A stretch of DNA of 64,000 bases from JBBATK01 sp040398805 (lineage in GTDB: Bacteria; Bacteroidota; Ignavibacteria; Kapaibacteriales; NICIL-2). The DNA lies in NCBI GenBank assembly GCA_040398805.1, contig JBBATK010000006.1, forward strand, positions 1 through 64,000, given 5' to 3'. Of this stretch, positions 52,433-61,593 are shown piece after piece. Position 1 is the first letter of the stretch. Every line of letters begins with the position of its first letter. Below the pieces are notes generated by a model. That model saw nothing but the letters and a program-made list of their open reading frames with translations. It did no database searches and was not told the DNA's origin. A program made the translations under genes and the position numbers.

Positions 52433-54754
52433 ATGTCGATGTCTACCATGCTACGCACGGTCGTTTTTACCCTTCTGACCATCGCCTGGGTCGCTCCCGT
52501 ACACGCCGCCAAAGGCGATACGACGCGCTTGGACGTGATCGTCAAGGACCGCTTCCCCGGAACGCCTACCACGCTGACCTCCACGGTGTACGTGCCGCCG
52601 GCGAAATCCTGGGCACGTATCCTCTTGAAAGTGAAACTCGAGTGTCCGTGCGGCAAAGGCCTTGGAGAGTGGGATTACACGAACACGTACTACCTCAACG
52701 TTCCCACGGGACGCAAGGACTCCACGGGCAAAGACATTCGCGAACCTCTGGAGATCGCACGGTTCATCACTCCGTACTGGGGTGGTCAGCCGGGATCCAC
52801 GAACTACATGTGGGAATGGGACATCACGGACTACGCGTATCTCATGAAGGACAGCACGCAGTTCGCCGTCCGCTACGACGGATACACCTCCAGTGCGGTC
52901 TTCAACGTCTGGGTGGAAGCCATCGAAGGGACGCCGCCGTACGCGGTCTATGATATCGACAAGATCTGGCAGCGTTCCTATACCTACGGCAACATGAAGA
53001 ATCCCATTTATCCCTATCTCACGAACAAGAAGTTCCGCGGACGTGACGAAGCCAAGTTCGTGAAGCTGCGCATCACGAACACGGGCCACGGCGGATACGG
53101 TCCGCAGGTCGTCGCCGAGTTCATCGACAAGACCCATACCATCGCCCTGAACGGCGAAGACCTGTTCACGCAACGCTTGTGGCGTGGCGACTGCGGCTAT
53201 AACCCTCTGTATCCGCAGGACGGAACGTGGGCGTATGCGCGCGCGGGCTGGTGTCCGGGCGATGTGGTCAATTATTGGGACTGGGATATCACGAAGTACG
53301 TGACGAAGGGCGACAGCACGCGTCTGGACTACAAGATGGAAAAGTTCGACGTGGACTCCAGTTGTAACGGCATCTACACCATCAGCACGCAAGTGATGTA
53401 CGCAGGCGAACCGAATTTCACGAACGATGTTTCGCTCGAGGAGATCCTTGCCCCCAACAGCGATGCGCCGAAGACGAAGTACAATCGCATGAACCCTATT
53501 TGCGGCAACCCGATGGTGCGCATCCGGAACAACGGAAAGGCGCGCGCGAAATCCGTCACCTTCGAGTACGGCGTCAAAGGCGAGACACCGAAGACCTATA
53601 CCTGGGAAGGCGATCTCGGCATCATGGAATACGAGACCGTCACCTTGCCGGCTCCGGACTGGAGTGCGTCCTTCGCCGCGACGTCGCGGACCTTCGAATG
53701 CACGGTGGTGAAGACGAACGGTGCCGCGGACGAAGAGACCATGTTCAATGCGTTGAGGTCCACGTATTCCGTACCGCCGCTGTACGATTCCAAGGTGCAG
53801 GTCAATTTCAAGACGAACCGTCAAACGCAGGGTCAGGGCTATTACTGGGAACTGCGTGATGCGGAGGACAACATGGTGGCCGATCGTCAGAACAGCACTT
53901 TGGAAGACCAGACCACCTATGTGGATTCTCTGGACCTGAAGCCGGGTTGTTACACCTTCCGCTTCGTCAATCCTTCGGGCATCGGCTTGGAATGGTGGGC
54001 CACCTCCGGTCAGCTCGGCGCCGCCTCCATGAGTCTGACAAGTCACGGCAGCACCTTGAAGAAGTTCCCCGGCGACTGCGGCAGCGGATTCCAACAGCAG
54101 TTCATCGTTGGCGTGATACCGCAGTTGAAGGTGGTGAACGACGTCTCTCTCATCGACTTCGGACCCGTCGCAGTGGGCGATTCCGTCCGCAAGACCGTCT
54201 CGGTCACACCCTTGAATTCCGCCGGTCTGTCGATATCCAAGGTTGCGGTCGTTGCGCTGGCCAAGGGCTTCTCGCTCGTGAGCACGGAGCCGGCCATTCC
54301 CGCCGGTGGTAAAGTGAATCTGCGTCAGGGCGAGTCGATGCTCATCACGGTTCAATACAAGCCGACCGTCACCTCGCGGAAGAGCGCATCGCTCAACATC
54401 GAAAGCAACGACCTCTTCGATCCGTCGGCATCCATCCCCATGGCGGGCGGACAATCCACGACGGACGTAGAGGACGACGAGCTCACGGCGGCACGCCTGC
54501 GCGTAACGCAGGGTGCGACACCGTCGGAAACACGTATCGTGTTCTCGAACGACGCCATTCGCGCAACGAACGTGCGCTGCTCGCTCTACAGCATCCTCGG
54601 TCAGGAAGTACGTCCGCTCTTCGAGCGCGATGTGCGGTCGGGCGGAGAAATCGATGTAACGGAGAACCTGTCGGACCTTCCGTCGGGATCCTATATCGTG
54701 GTCGTACGCTATGGCGCATCCACCCTCAGCTCACCGATATTCCTGACACGGTAG
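52433..54754 (+). CDS. Peptide-N-glycosidase F-like exported protein with T9SS sorting domain
   Basis: A 773-residue secreted protein. After a signal peptide (about 1-25) come two PNGase F-type domains (about 28-180 and 185-340). The alignable landmarks are WDYTNTYYL with Asp81, EIARFITPYW (109-116), AEFIDKTHTIAL with Glu229, and ARAGWCPG (269-276). From memory of PNGase F, Asp81 and Glu229 match catalytic Asp60 and Glu206, while the Glu118 position appears to be Asp149. PNGase F removes N-glycans from glycoproteins. A long beta-rich region, an ASPM/Hydin-like domain (about 565-660) and a T9SS sorting domain follow. A GGAG ribosome binding site precedes the ATG at 52433. Confidence 0.86.
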   Translation: MSMSTMLRTVVFTLLTIAWVAPVHAAKGDTTRLDVIVKDRFPGTPTTLTSTVYVPPAKSWARILLKVKLECPCGKGLGEWDYTNTYYLNVPTGRKDSTGKDIREPLEIARFITPYWGGQPGSTNYMWEWDITDYAYLMKDSTQFAVRYDGYTSSAVFNVWVEAIEGTPPYAVYDIDKIWQRSYTYGNMKNPIYPYLTNKKFRGRDEAKFVKLRITNTGHGGYGPQVVAEFIDKTHTIALNGEDLFTQRLWRGDCGYNPLYPQDGTWAYARAGWCPGDVVNYWDWDITKYVTKGDSTRLDYKMEKFDVDSSCNGIYTISTQVMYAGEPNFTNDVSLEEILAPNSDAPKTKYNRMNPICGNPMVRIRNNGKARAKSVTFEYGVKGETPKTYTWEGDLGIMEYETVTLPAPDWSASFAATSRTFECTVVKTNGAADEETMFNALRSTYSVPPLYDSKVQVNFKTNRQTQGQGYYWELRDAEDNMVADRQNSTLEDQTTYVDSLDLKPGCYTFRFVNPSGIGLEWWATSGQLGAASMSLTSHGSTLKKFPGDCGSGFQQQFIVGVIPQLKVVNDVSLIDFGPVAVGDSVRKTVSVTPLNSAGLSISKVAVVALAKGFSLVSTEPAIPAGGKVNLRQGESMLITVQYKPTVTSRKSASLNIESNDLFDPSASIPMAGGQSTTDVEDDELTAARLRVTQGATPSETRIVFSNDAIRATNVRCSLYSILGQEVRPLFERDVRSGGEIDVTENLSDLPSGSYIVVVRYGASTLSSPIFLTR

Positions 54755-54784
54755 GAGTGGATACTCCGGCGGGGGAGACGTTGA

Positions 54785-55765
54785 TCACGCCATGAGTATC
54801 GCAATGCAGGATACATGAACGATGTCGTCTGCGGAACATCCTCGCGAGAGATCGCAGTACGGTTTCGACAGACCTTGAACGATAGGACCGAGCGCCACGG
54901 CACCAGCCAGGCGCTCGGTCAGTTTATAGCCGATATTGCCGGCATCGAGATTCGGAAACACGAGCACGTTCGCATCCCCGCGCAAAGCCGAGTGCGGTGC
55001 CTTGCGCTCCGCGACGGCGGGCACGAGCGCCGCATCCGCCTGAAGCTCGCCATCCGCAGGTATCTCCGGATATCGCTCGCAGAAGGTCCTTGCCGCCTCG
55101 CGCACGCGCTGCACGGACGCACTGTCCGCACTGCCCTTGGTGGAGAACGACAGGAAGGCGGCACGCGGTTCCAGTTCGGCCACGCGGCGCACATTGACAC
55201 AGGTGGAATAGGCGATATCGCAGAGCTGCGCGGCGTCGGGTTCGGGCACGACGGCACAATCCGCATACGCCATCACTTTATCGCCGAGGATCATGAGGAA
55301 GTAACTGCTAAGGGTCGAGACACCGGCGGCCAGAGGTATGGTGGCAAGAGCGGCACGCAGGACATCGGAGGTGGACGAGGTGGACCCTGCGACGACGGCA
55401 TCCACGTCGTTCATGTGCAAGAGCATGCCCGCGGCCACCAGGGGTGACGCACATCGCTGCCGTGCTTCATCGACCGAGGCGATCCTGCCCGGCCGCACAT
55501 CCATGAACGCCCGAAGCAGTTCAGGACGGTTCGCACATTCCAGCGGATCGATGATGTCGATACCGTGGAGAGAACACCCGTGCTCCGCTGCCACACGCGC
55601 CACCTTGGCGGGATCGGCCACGAGAACGGGAAAGGCGATCCCCTTGGAAACGAGCATTGATGCGGCTTTCAGCGTACGTACATCAAGCGCGTCGGGGAAA
55701 GCGATCCGTGCGTTGCGCGCTCGGGCGCGCTCGTGAAGCCTATGAAGGAATGTTCCAGCGGACAC
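54785..55765 (-). CDS. pta: Phosphate acetyltransferase
   Basis: A 326-residue phosphotransacetylase, interconverting acetyl-CoA and acetyl phosphate. The core VVAGSTSSTSDVLRA segment, the VFPNLDAGNIGYKL motif and the C-terminal GPIVQGLSKPYCDLSRG are typical of the single-domain Pta/Ptb family. I choose the GTG at 55765: it gives the usual length, begins like other Pta proteins (FLHRLHERA) and has GAGG 7 nt upstream. An in-frame ATG at 55840 adds a basic, non-conserved extension. No acetate kinase gene is adjacent. It is divergent from the MlaE gene. Confidence 0.92.
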   Translation of the reverse strand: MSAGTFLHRLHERARARNARIAFPDALDVRTLKAASMLVSKGIAFPVLVADPAKVARVAAEHGCSLHGIDIIDPLECANRPELLRAFMDVRPGRIASVDEARQRCASPLVAAGMLLHMNDVDAVVAGSTSSTSDVLRAALATIPLAAGVSTLSSYFLMILGDKVMAYADCAVVPEPDAAQLCDIAYSTCVNVRRVAELEPRAAFLSFSTKGSADSASVQRVREAARTFCERYPEIPADGELQADAALVPAVAERKAPHSALRGDANVLVFPNLDAGNIGYKLTERLAGAVALGPIVQGLSKPYCDLSRGCSADDIVHVSCIAILMA

Positions 55766-55893
55766 CGGGAAACCTCGTGAAGCGGGTGGACGACTTCCGA
55801 ATATACGGCGACGGGTAACGGCCCGCACGCACAAGCTCACCGCACCGTTGCGCCCGAACTGAGTATTTTCGCGCAGTCACTCTACTCTCGACC

Positions 55894-56673
55894 ATGAAAT
55901 CACTGCTGGCACGCATCGGACGTATGGCGCGGAATTTTTCCGGAGAATTCGGTGCGCTCACGCTCTTGCTGGTGCGCATCATCCGTTATATCCCGCAGTC
56001 GTTCCGCGACCGTAAGCTCGTCATCGAGCAGATGGGACTGGTAGGTTCCGATTCCCTGCCGCTCGTCATCCTTATCGGTTCGTTCACCGGCGCGATCGCG
56101 GCGCTGCAAGCCACGAACCTCTTCGCGAAATTCAACCTCATCGGAATCGCCCGCCCCTTCATCGGCGGCTCCATCGCAACCGTCGTCTTCACCGAGCTTA
56201 CGCCGGTGCTGACGGCTTTAGTGATCGCAGGACGGGTCGGTGGTGCCATTGCGGCGCAGATCGGAACCATGGCGGTGAGCGAGCAGATCGATGCGCTGGA
56301 GATGATGGCTATCGATAAGACAAGGTACCTGGCCATGCCACGGGTCATCGCAGCCGTGTCCATGATGCCCATCCTGGCGGTGTTCTCCAACTGTGTCGCG
56401 TTGGTGGGCGCGTACATGCTGACGAGCCTGAAGTTCGATTTCTCCTCGGCGGTCTTCTTCAATTCCATTCAGAACTATTTTCGGGTCAGCGAGGTCGTCA
56501 CCAGTCTCACGAAATCCTTCGTCTTCGGCGGTGTCACCTCCCTGATCGGTTGTCATGTGGGCATGCAGGCAACAGGCGGTGCGGAGGGTGTGGGACATAG
56601 CACGGTGCGTGCGTTCACCATTTCTGCGGCATCCATCCTCATCATCGACGCCTTGTTCGGCTACGTTTTGTAG
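55894..56673 (+). CDS. MlaE/YrbE family ABC transporter permease
   Basis: A 259-residue inner membrane permease of the MlaE family, which with an MlaF ATPase and an MCE protein MlaD moves phospholipids between membranes. The conserved interior segment IGGSIATVVFTELTPVLTALVIAGR and the AAQIGTMAVSEQIDALEMM coupling region are present. The usual partner genes mlaF and mlaD do not follow; the next gene encodes a T9SS cargo. The partners are presumably elsewhere in the genome. Confidence 0.94.
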   Translation: MKSLLARIGRMARNFSGEFGALTLLLVRIIRYIPQSFRDRKLVIEQMGLVGSDSLPLVILIGSFTGAIAALQATNLFAKFNLIGIARPFIGGSIATVVFTELTPVLTALVIAGRVGGAIAAQIGTMAVSEQIDALEMMAIDKTRYLAMPRVIAAVSMMPILAVFSNCVALVGAYMLTSLKFDFSSAVFFNSIQNYFRVSEVVTSLTKSFVFGGVTSLIGCHVGMQATGGAEGVGHSTVRAFTISAASILIIDALFGYVL

Positions 56674-56790
56674 CAATCGCCTCGCGAGCGGCGCACGGCA
56701 TGAACGAAACACGTTTCCATGTCGCGTGTTATCGCAGTGGTCGGTAACTTAAAATCAATTATGAATGAACATGGATTTATGGGTACGTCT

Positions 56791-57702
56791 ATGAAAGTGT
56801 TTCGCCTTGCACTCCTGATGTGCATTCTTCCCGTCGTATCCGCGTCGGCAGGTACGATGTCCGGTCACGCTTCGTGGCTGCGTGCGGATTCCATCCCTCG
56901 CAACCTGAGTCCGCAGAACGACACGACATTCCGTTGCATTCCGGGCACGGTCACCCTGCGGTGGAGTCCCGGTACGTCGTTCGACAACAGTTACTTCGTG
57001 GAACTGTCGCCGGACTCCACCTTCGAGAATCCCATCGTCTCCGAAGTGGTCATCATCAACACCTCGTTCGTCTGCCCGGTGCCGCAGTCGGACACCACCC
57101 TGTATTGGCGCATCCGCACGCAGTTCGACACGACAGCGATATGGCGGTTCACTCTCCGTCGTCCCACGGTTCCCACCACCCTTCTGCCCTCGGCGGACAC
57201 GGTGGTCGAGAATCCCGTGAAGTTCGTGTGGAACGGCTCTGCCGGAGGTAGCAGGACCGAGGTGCTGATCGAAGGCGAAGCGTATACGCGTCGTGACACC
57301 GTGGACAAGGACACCGTTCATTACTCCACGCTGCTCGGCTTCAAATCCTACACCTGGCGTGTGCGCACCCTTTGCGGCGACGGTCACAGCGATTGGTCCG
57401 CTCCTCGTACCTTCTACCTCAATACCGTCACGAACAGCGTTGCCCTGGAACCTTCGTCGTCATCGCCGGTGGTGATCGAATCCGATCCCGCATCGACCAT
57501 GCTCTTCGTGCGCCATCGAGAGGGCGTTTCACTCGGAACCGTCCGCATCGTGTCTGTGCTCGGTCATACCGTGGCTACCGCCGATGCTGACGGTACCTCG
57601 CAGATATCCATGGACATCCGGGCTCTTGGCAACGGTGTCTATTTCCTTGTCGGTGAGAACGGCGTAGGCCAGTGGAGCTCACGCTTGCAGATAACCCGAT
57701 GA
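56791..57702 (+). CDS. Exported Fn3-like protein with T9SS sorting domain
   Basis: A 303-residue secreted protein with a signal peptide (about 1-21, ending SASA), two fibronectin-III-like repeats (TLRWSPGTSFDNSYFVELS then a second with KFVWNGSAGGS and YTWRVRT) and a T9SS-like C-terminal domain (about 230-303). No enzymatic domain is visible, so it may be an adhesin or structural protein. The ATG at 56791 starts at the signal peptide; in-frame ATGs at 56719 and 56761 are alternatives. Confidence 0.8.
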   Translation: MKVFRLALLMCILPVVSASAGTMSGHASWLRADSIPRNLSPQNDTTFRCIPGTVTLRWSPGTSFDNSYFVELSPDSTFENPIVSEVVIINTSFVCPVPQSDTTLYWRIRTQFDTTAIWRFTLRRPTVPTTLLPSADTVVENPVKFVWNGSAGGSRTEVLIEGEAYTRRDTVDKDTVHYSTLLGFKSYTWRVRTLCGDGHSDWSAPRTFYLNTVTNSVALEPSSSSPVVIESDPASTMLFVRHREGVSLGTVRIVSVLGHTVATADADGTSQISMDIRALGNGVYFLVGENGVGQWSSRLQITR

Positions 57703-57775
57703 GCCACGGCGCGGACTCCTGCTCCGTAGCGTGACGTCCTGTTTTCGCGACTCTGTCTTCCACCATCCATCGAAC

Positions 57776-57819
57776 AAAAAAGAAAAGCGTTGTCCGGACC
57801 TGCCGGACAACGCTTTTTG
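57776..57819. terminator. Bidirectional intrinsic terminator
   Basis: A perfect 15-bp stem (57783-57797 with 57803-57817) with a 5-nt loop has A-rich sequence to the left and a T-run to the right. It separates the convergent T9SS cargo gene and the M16 peptidase operon. Confidence 0.92.
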
Positions 57820-57839
57820 CTTTTCCTGCGATGACGACC

Positions 57840-59987
57840 TTACTTGGAGCGCTCGAACAAGGCGTCTTCCAGCGGAATGTTCACCTCGTACGAGGACGTG
57901 CTGGAGAAGGTCATGCCTTGCATCTCGAGCTTCTCAGAGGAGGGTACTTTCACACCCGCCACCTCGATGAAGTTGTCATAGGTCTCGGTGATGACCATCG
58001 GTCCCTGCGGGGTCTCCTGCGTCTGCTCGATTTTCCGCAACAGATAGGTCTGTCCGTCATAATAGAAGTCGACGCTTTCCTTGGAGGGCGACGTGGTATG
58101 GAGAAGGATCATGCCGTTCTGCTTGCCTTTGATCTCGCAGGTGTATCCCAGAGCCGGCAGGCGGGTGTAATAGAACATACCTGCTTCGGCGGTGGCGGAC
58201 GCAAGGGTCTTCGCATCCATCTCTTCTGCCGGTTGGCCGTTCACCGACACCCAGCCCTTGGTACCGTTCACGACGATCTCCTGACCACCGAACGGGGCTT
58301 TGAGCGACATGACCTTCTTGTTCGGCGCTTTCATCTTCCGATCCGACGAACCGTCGAACTCGCGTCCGCCCACGCTGATCTTCGTCGCGACCGTCACATG
58401 CATGGTCTGGATGGCATCGAGTTTGTCTTTGCCGCCCATGGCCTTCTGGACAGAGCTCATGAGTTCATCCACCGACATATTCACCTTTTCCATGTTATCG
58501 CCGATGGGCTTGAGGTCCAAATCGTACGTGAACACACGTCCGTACTTGGCAAGGATGGGGGCGATTTCCGGCGAACCGACGACGACCATGTACTGCTTAT
58601 CGTCGCGCATGAATTGCGACGCCGCTCGTTGCGCATCGTAGGGAGAGTAGGAGGCCAGACGCTTCGCGTAGCCCTTGAGATACTCGGGCGACATGCCGAG
58701 GTACTCGGCGTTCTGCAGGAGGCTTGCAACGAAGTCGCTGCGCTCGAAGGTCATGAGGTAGTTACCCAGCTCGTTCGTCCGCAGCGAATTGAACTCTTCG
58801 TCCGGTACGACCTCGTTCGCCACTTTACCGATTTCCCGCTTCAGGACCAGGATGGCCGAATCGGTGACGGCGTTGCGCACGTCCGCTCCGGCGAAGAACC
58901 GGTTGAAGTACTTGCCTTGGGTGACGGCTGCGTACGGAGTGTAGGTGAAGGAATACGTCTCGCGAAGGGTCTTGAACAGACGTCCTGCGAAGCCCGATCC
59001 CAGAACGCTCGTTGCGAGCGAGAACGGTTCGTACATCTCGTCCTTACGTCCGGGCACAAGCGCACAGGCAACGATGGAACTCTGCACGGATCCGGGTCGC
59101 TGAATGAAATACACGCCGCGCGGCATGGGCTTGGGAGCGGGCATCTGGGTCATGGTGAGCGGACTCGACTTCCAGTTGGCGAACGCTTTCTCCAACTGCG
59201 GAAGGATTTCGTTCATCGTCACGTCGCCCACCACCGTCAGGCATGCCTTGTTGTTCGGACGGACGTATTTCTCGTGGAAGGCGCGGATGTCGGCAACGGT
59301 GATCTTCTTTACCGACTCCTCCGTCCGACGCTGCGCGTTCGGATGGTCCTTGCCGTACAGCGCATACCGGGAGAGGGCGCCGGCCAAGGCCATGGGGTTC
59401 GCCTTCTCCTGCTTGATGCCGGCAATGACCTGCGGAATGAGCTTCTCGAGCTCCTCCTTGGGGAACAACGGGTTCTGGATGACATCGGCAAAGATGCCGA
59501 GCATGAGGGAGTTGTGCTTCTTCAAACCATCGATACTCACGGTCATCAGCTCGCCTTGCGTGTTCGTACTGAGGTTCGCTCCGACACTGTCGACAGCGCT
59601 TGACACTTCTGCAGCCGTGCGCTTCTGTGTTCCCTTGTAGATGAGGTTCGTCATCATGTACGACAGGCCCGCGCTGGGACCATCAAGGGTCTCACCGGCA
59701 CCGATCTGTATGCGATAGGCAACGGTCGGCTGCTTGTGGTCTTCCACCACATACACTTTCAGACCGTTGGACAGGGTGGCTTCGCCGTAGCGCGGGAACT
59801 CGAACTCGCGCATCTCGCCCACACGGGGCTTCTTGCGGAAGTCGATCGCCGGCTTCACGACGGGGGTTTCCGCTGCCGGTGCGGCTGCCGGCGAGGGTTT
59901 GCTTTTCTTATCCGCGCTCTTCTTCTGCGCGGAGGCTTCGGTGCCGAGGAGCACAAGAAGACTGAATAGGAGAACTCGTGTTTTCAT
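57840..59987 (-). CDS. M16 family peptidase-like protein, non-catalytic, with LolA-like C-terminal domain
   Basis: A 715-residue exported protein: signal peptide (1-20, ending ASAQ), a Lys/Ala/Pro-rich linker, and two M16 halves (about 60-500). The zinc motif HxxEH is replaced by Tyr110-Met-Met-Thr-Asn114, so it cannot bind zinc in the usual way. The substrate-binding R/Y pair of the second half is kept (Arg336, Tyr349 in FAGRLFKTLRETYSFTY). Residues about 505-715 form an extra domain resembling LolA/lipoprotein-sorting folds. The gene directly downstream of the catalytic M16 gene, it is probably the partner subunit of a heteromeric periplasmic peptidase. Confidence 0.88.
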   Translation of the reverse strand: MKTRVLLFSLLVLLGTEASAQKKSADKKSKPSPAAAPAAETPVVKPAIDFRKKPRVGEMREFEFPRYGEATLSNGLKVYVVEDHKQPTVAYRIQIGAGETLDGPSAGLSYMMTNLIYKGTQKRTAAEVSSAVDSVGANLSTNTQGELMTVSIDGLKKHNSLMLGIFADVIQNPLFPKEELEKLIPQVIAGIKQEKANPMALAGALSRYALYGKDHPNAQRRTEESVKKITVADIRAFHEKYVRPNNKACLTVVGDVTMNEILPQLEKAFANWKSSPLTMTQMPAPKPMPRGVYFIQRPGSVQSSIVACALVPGRKDEMYEPFSLATSVLGSGFAGRLFKTLRETYSFTYTPYAAVTQGKYFNRFFAGADVRNAVTDSAILVLKREIGKVANEVVPDEEFNSLRTNELGNYLMTFERSDFVASLLQNAEYLGMSPEYLKGYAKRLASYSPYDAQRAASQFMRDDKQYMVVVGSPEIAPILAKYGRVFTYDLDLKPIGDNMEKVNMSVDELMSSVQKAMGGKDKLDAIQTMHVTVATKISVGGREFDGSSDRKMKAPNKKVMSLKAPFGGQEIVVNGTKGWVSVNGQPAEEMDAKTLASATAEAGMFYYTRLPALGYTCEIKGKQNGMILLHTTSPSKESVDFYYDGQTYLLRKIEQTQETPQGPMVITETYDNFIEVAGVKVPSSEKLEMQGMTFSSTSSYEVNIPLEDALFERSK

Positions 59988-60080
59988 AAGTATTGAGAGA
60001 GTGTTTTTTCAAAAATTCAAAAAGGGTGATGGACCTGGGCCGAAGCCGGCATCGGCGGACTCGGCTCCGTGCGACGCATG

Positions 60081-61409
60081 TCACTTCTTGTCGGACGACG
60101 GCATGAACTGCATGACGACTCTGTCCTTGGTACCGAAGTACTTCTTGGCGACGCGTTGAAGGTCCTCGCGTGTGACCTTGTTGAAACGCTCCATCTCGGT
60201 GTTCACGTAGTTGGTGTTGCCGAACATCGCGTAGGCATCGGCAAGGGCCATACCCATATCGAGCGAACCGCGCTTGCTTTGCACGAACTTCGCCTCGGCG
60301 ATGTTCTTCGCTTTCTTGAACTCTGCATCGGAGACGCCGCGGGCGATGACGCTGTCGATCTGCGCGTACATTTCCTGCTCCACGGCATTGATATCCTTAC
60401 CCGGTGCTGCGATGCCCACAAGGATGGCAGCGCCGGTCTTCTCCAGCGCGAACGGAAACACGGCGGCTTGGACGGCGAGCTGCTTCTCGTCCACCAGACT
60501 ACGATACATACGGGAACTTTCACCGTTGGCCAGGATGTCCGTGAGCATGGACATGGCATAGCTGTCGGGATCGCCTTCGGCCACGCCGCGATATCCCACG
60601 AACACGGCAGGAAGTTGCGCCTTGTTGTCGTTGACGACTTCGCGCAGTTCGCCGCTCATGGCTTCAAGCTTCAGGGTCTCGCGTTGGATGTCCGCGCCGC
60701 GGGTACGCGTGGCGTAGTACACATCGATGTACTCGCGGACTTCTTTGGGATCGAAGTCACCGCTGATACACAACACCGCGTTGTTCGGCACATAATACTT
60801 GTCGTAGAAATCACGGAACTCCTTGATGGCGGCAACGTCGATGTGCTGGGACGAACCGATAGGGGTCCAGGAGTACATCGACCCCCTGAACAGCTTGGAG
60901 AACATGCGCTCCGTCCATGTGCCATAGGGCTGGTTGTCATAGCGGCCTTTCCGTTCCTCCTTCACCACGCCACGCTGGGTTTCGACGCCGATGGTATCGA
61001 TCTTCAGGTCGCGCATGCGCTGAGCATCGATCCACATGGCAAGCTGCAGGGCGTTGGACGGAACCTTGAAGTAATACACGGTCTTATCGAACGATGTGAA
61101 GGCGTTGACTTCGCCACCGACACCGGAAATCATCTGTCCCACCTGACCACGCGGAATGGAGTCCGTACCCTCGAACATGAGGTGCTCGAAGAAGTGCGCG
61201 AAGCCCGTGCGAGCGGGGTCCTCGTAGCGACTTCCCGTGCGGTACTGCAACACGGTGGAGACGACAGGAGCGGAGTTGTCCTGGTGGAGGATGACGTGGA
61301 GTCCGTTCGGAAGGTCGAACTCCGTGAACGTTACGGGTTTGTAATTCTGTGCGAACGCACCGGTGCACAGAGCGACAAACGACAAAAGGAAGAGGCGTGA
61401 GACGCGCAT
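60081..61409 (-). CDS. M16 family zinc peptidase, catalytic subunit
   Basis: A 442-residue exported zinc peptidase: signal peptide (1-20, ending AFAQ) and two M16 halves. The inverted zinc motif is intact: His72, Glu75 and His76 in AHFFEHLMFEG, with the third ligand at Glu151/Glu152 in VVKEER. The second half keeps the Arg (SSRMYRSL) but lacks the Tyr of the R/Y pair. Together with the non-catalytic partner encoded 93 nt downstream, it makes a split two-gene M16B enzyme that probably degrades periplasmic peptides. The ATG at 61409 begins at the signal peptide; the one at 61469 lies upstream of the promoter element. Confidence 0.92.
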   Translation of the reverse strand: MRVSRLFLLSFVALCTGAFAQNYKPVTFTEFDLPNGLHVILHQDNSAPVVSTVLQYRTGSRYEDPARTGFAHFFEHLMFEGTDSIPRGQVGQMISGVGGEVNAFTSFDKTVYYFKVPSNALQLAMWIDAQRMRDLKIDTIGVETQRGVVKEERKGRYDNQPYGTWTERMFSKLFRGSMYSWTPIGSSQHIDVAAIKEFRDFYDKYYVPNNAVLCISGDFDPKEVREYIDVYYATRTRGADIQRETLKLEAMSGELREVVNDNKAQLPAVFVGYRGVAEGDPDSYAMSMLTDILANGESSRMYRSLVDEKQLAVQAAVFPFALEKTGAAILVGIAAPGKDINAVEQEMYAQIDSVIARGVSDAEFKKAKNIAEAKFVQSKRGSLDMGMALADAYAMFGNTNYVNTEMERFNKVTREDLQRVAKKYFGTKDRVVMQFMPSSDKK

Positions 61410-61443
61410 GAACGATCCCAAAAATGTGAGGAAAATCAGCCGG

Positions 61444-61451
61444 CAAAAATA
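61444..61451 (-). promoter_or_regulatory. Bacteroidota-type -7 promoter element of the M16 operon
   Basis: Minus-strand TATTTTTG matches TAnnTTTG and lies 34 nt before the start codon at 61409. Confidence 0.55.
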
Positions 61452-61593
61452 CCATCGAGGTGGTTTCATCCCCTGCGGAGGACCGCGGTTCGGAGTGACA
61501 TCCGGCGCCGTTTAGACGTATGAATCGATAATATGTTACATTGGGGTTCGCGAAATCATCGCATCCCCGTGTCCATCGTACGTCCGCACACCC

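Noticed and set aside
52451..54454. 667-codon minus-strand open frame opposite the PNGase F-like gene
   Set aside because: The plus-strand protein has a signal peptide, recognised domains and a sorting domain; the minus-strand product has none.
57831..59603. 590-codon plus-strand open frame opposite the M16 partner gene
   Set aside because: It starts inside the terminator/3' end of a clear gene and has an antisense-like composition.
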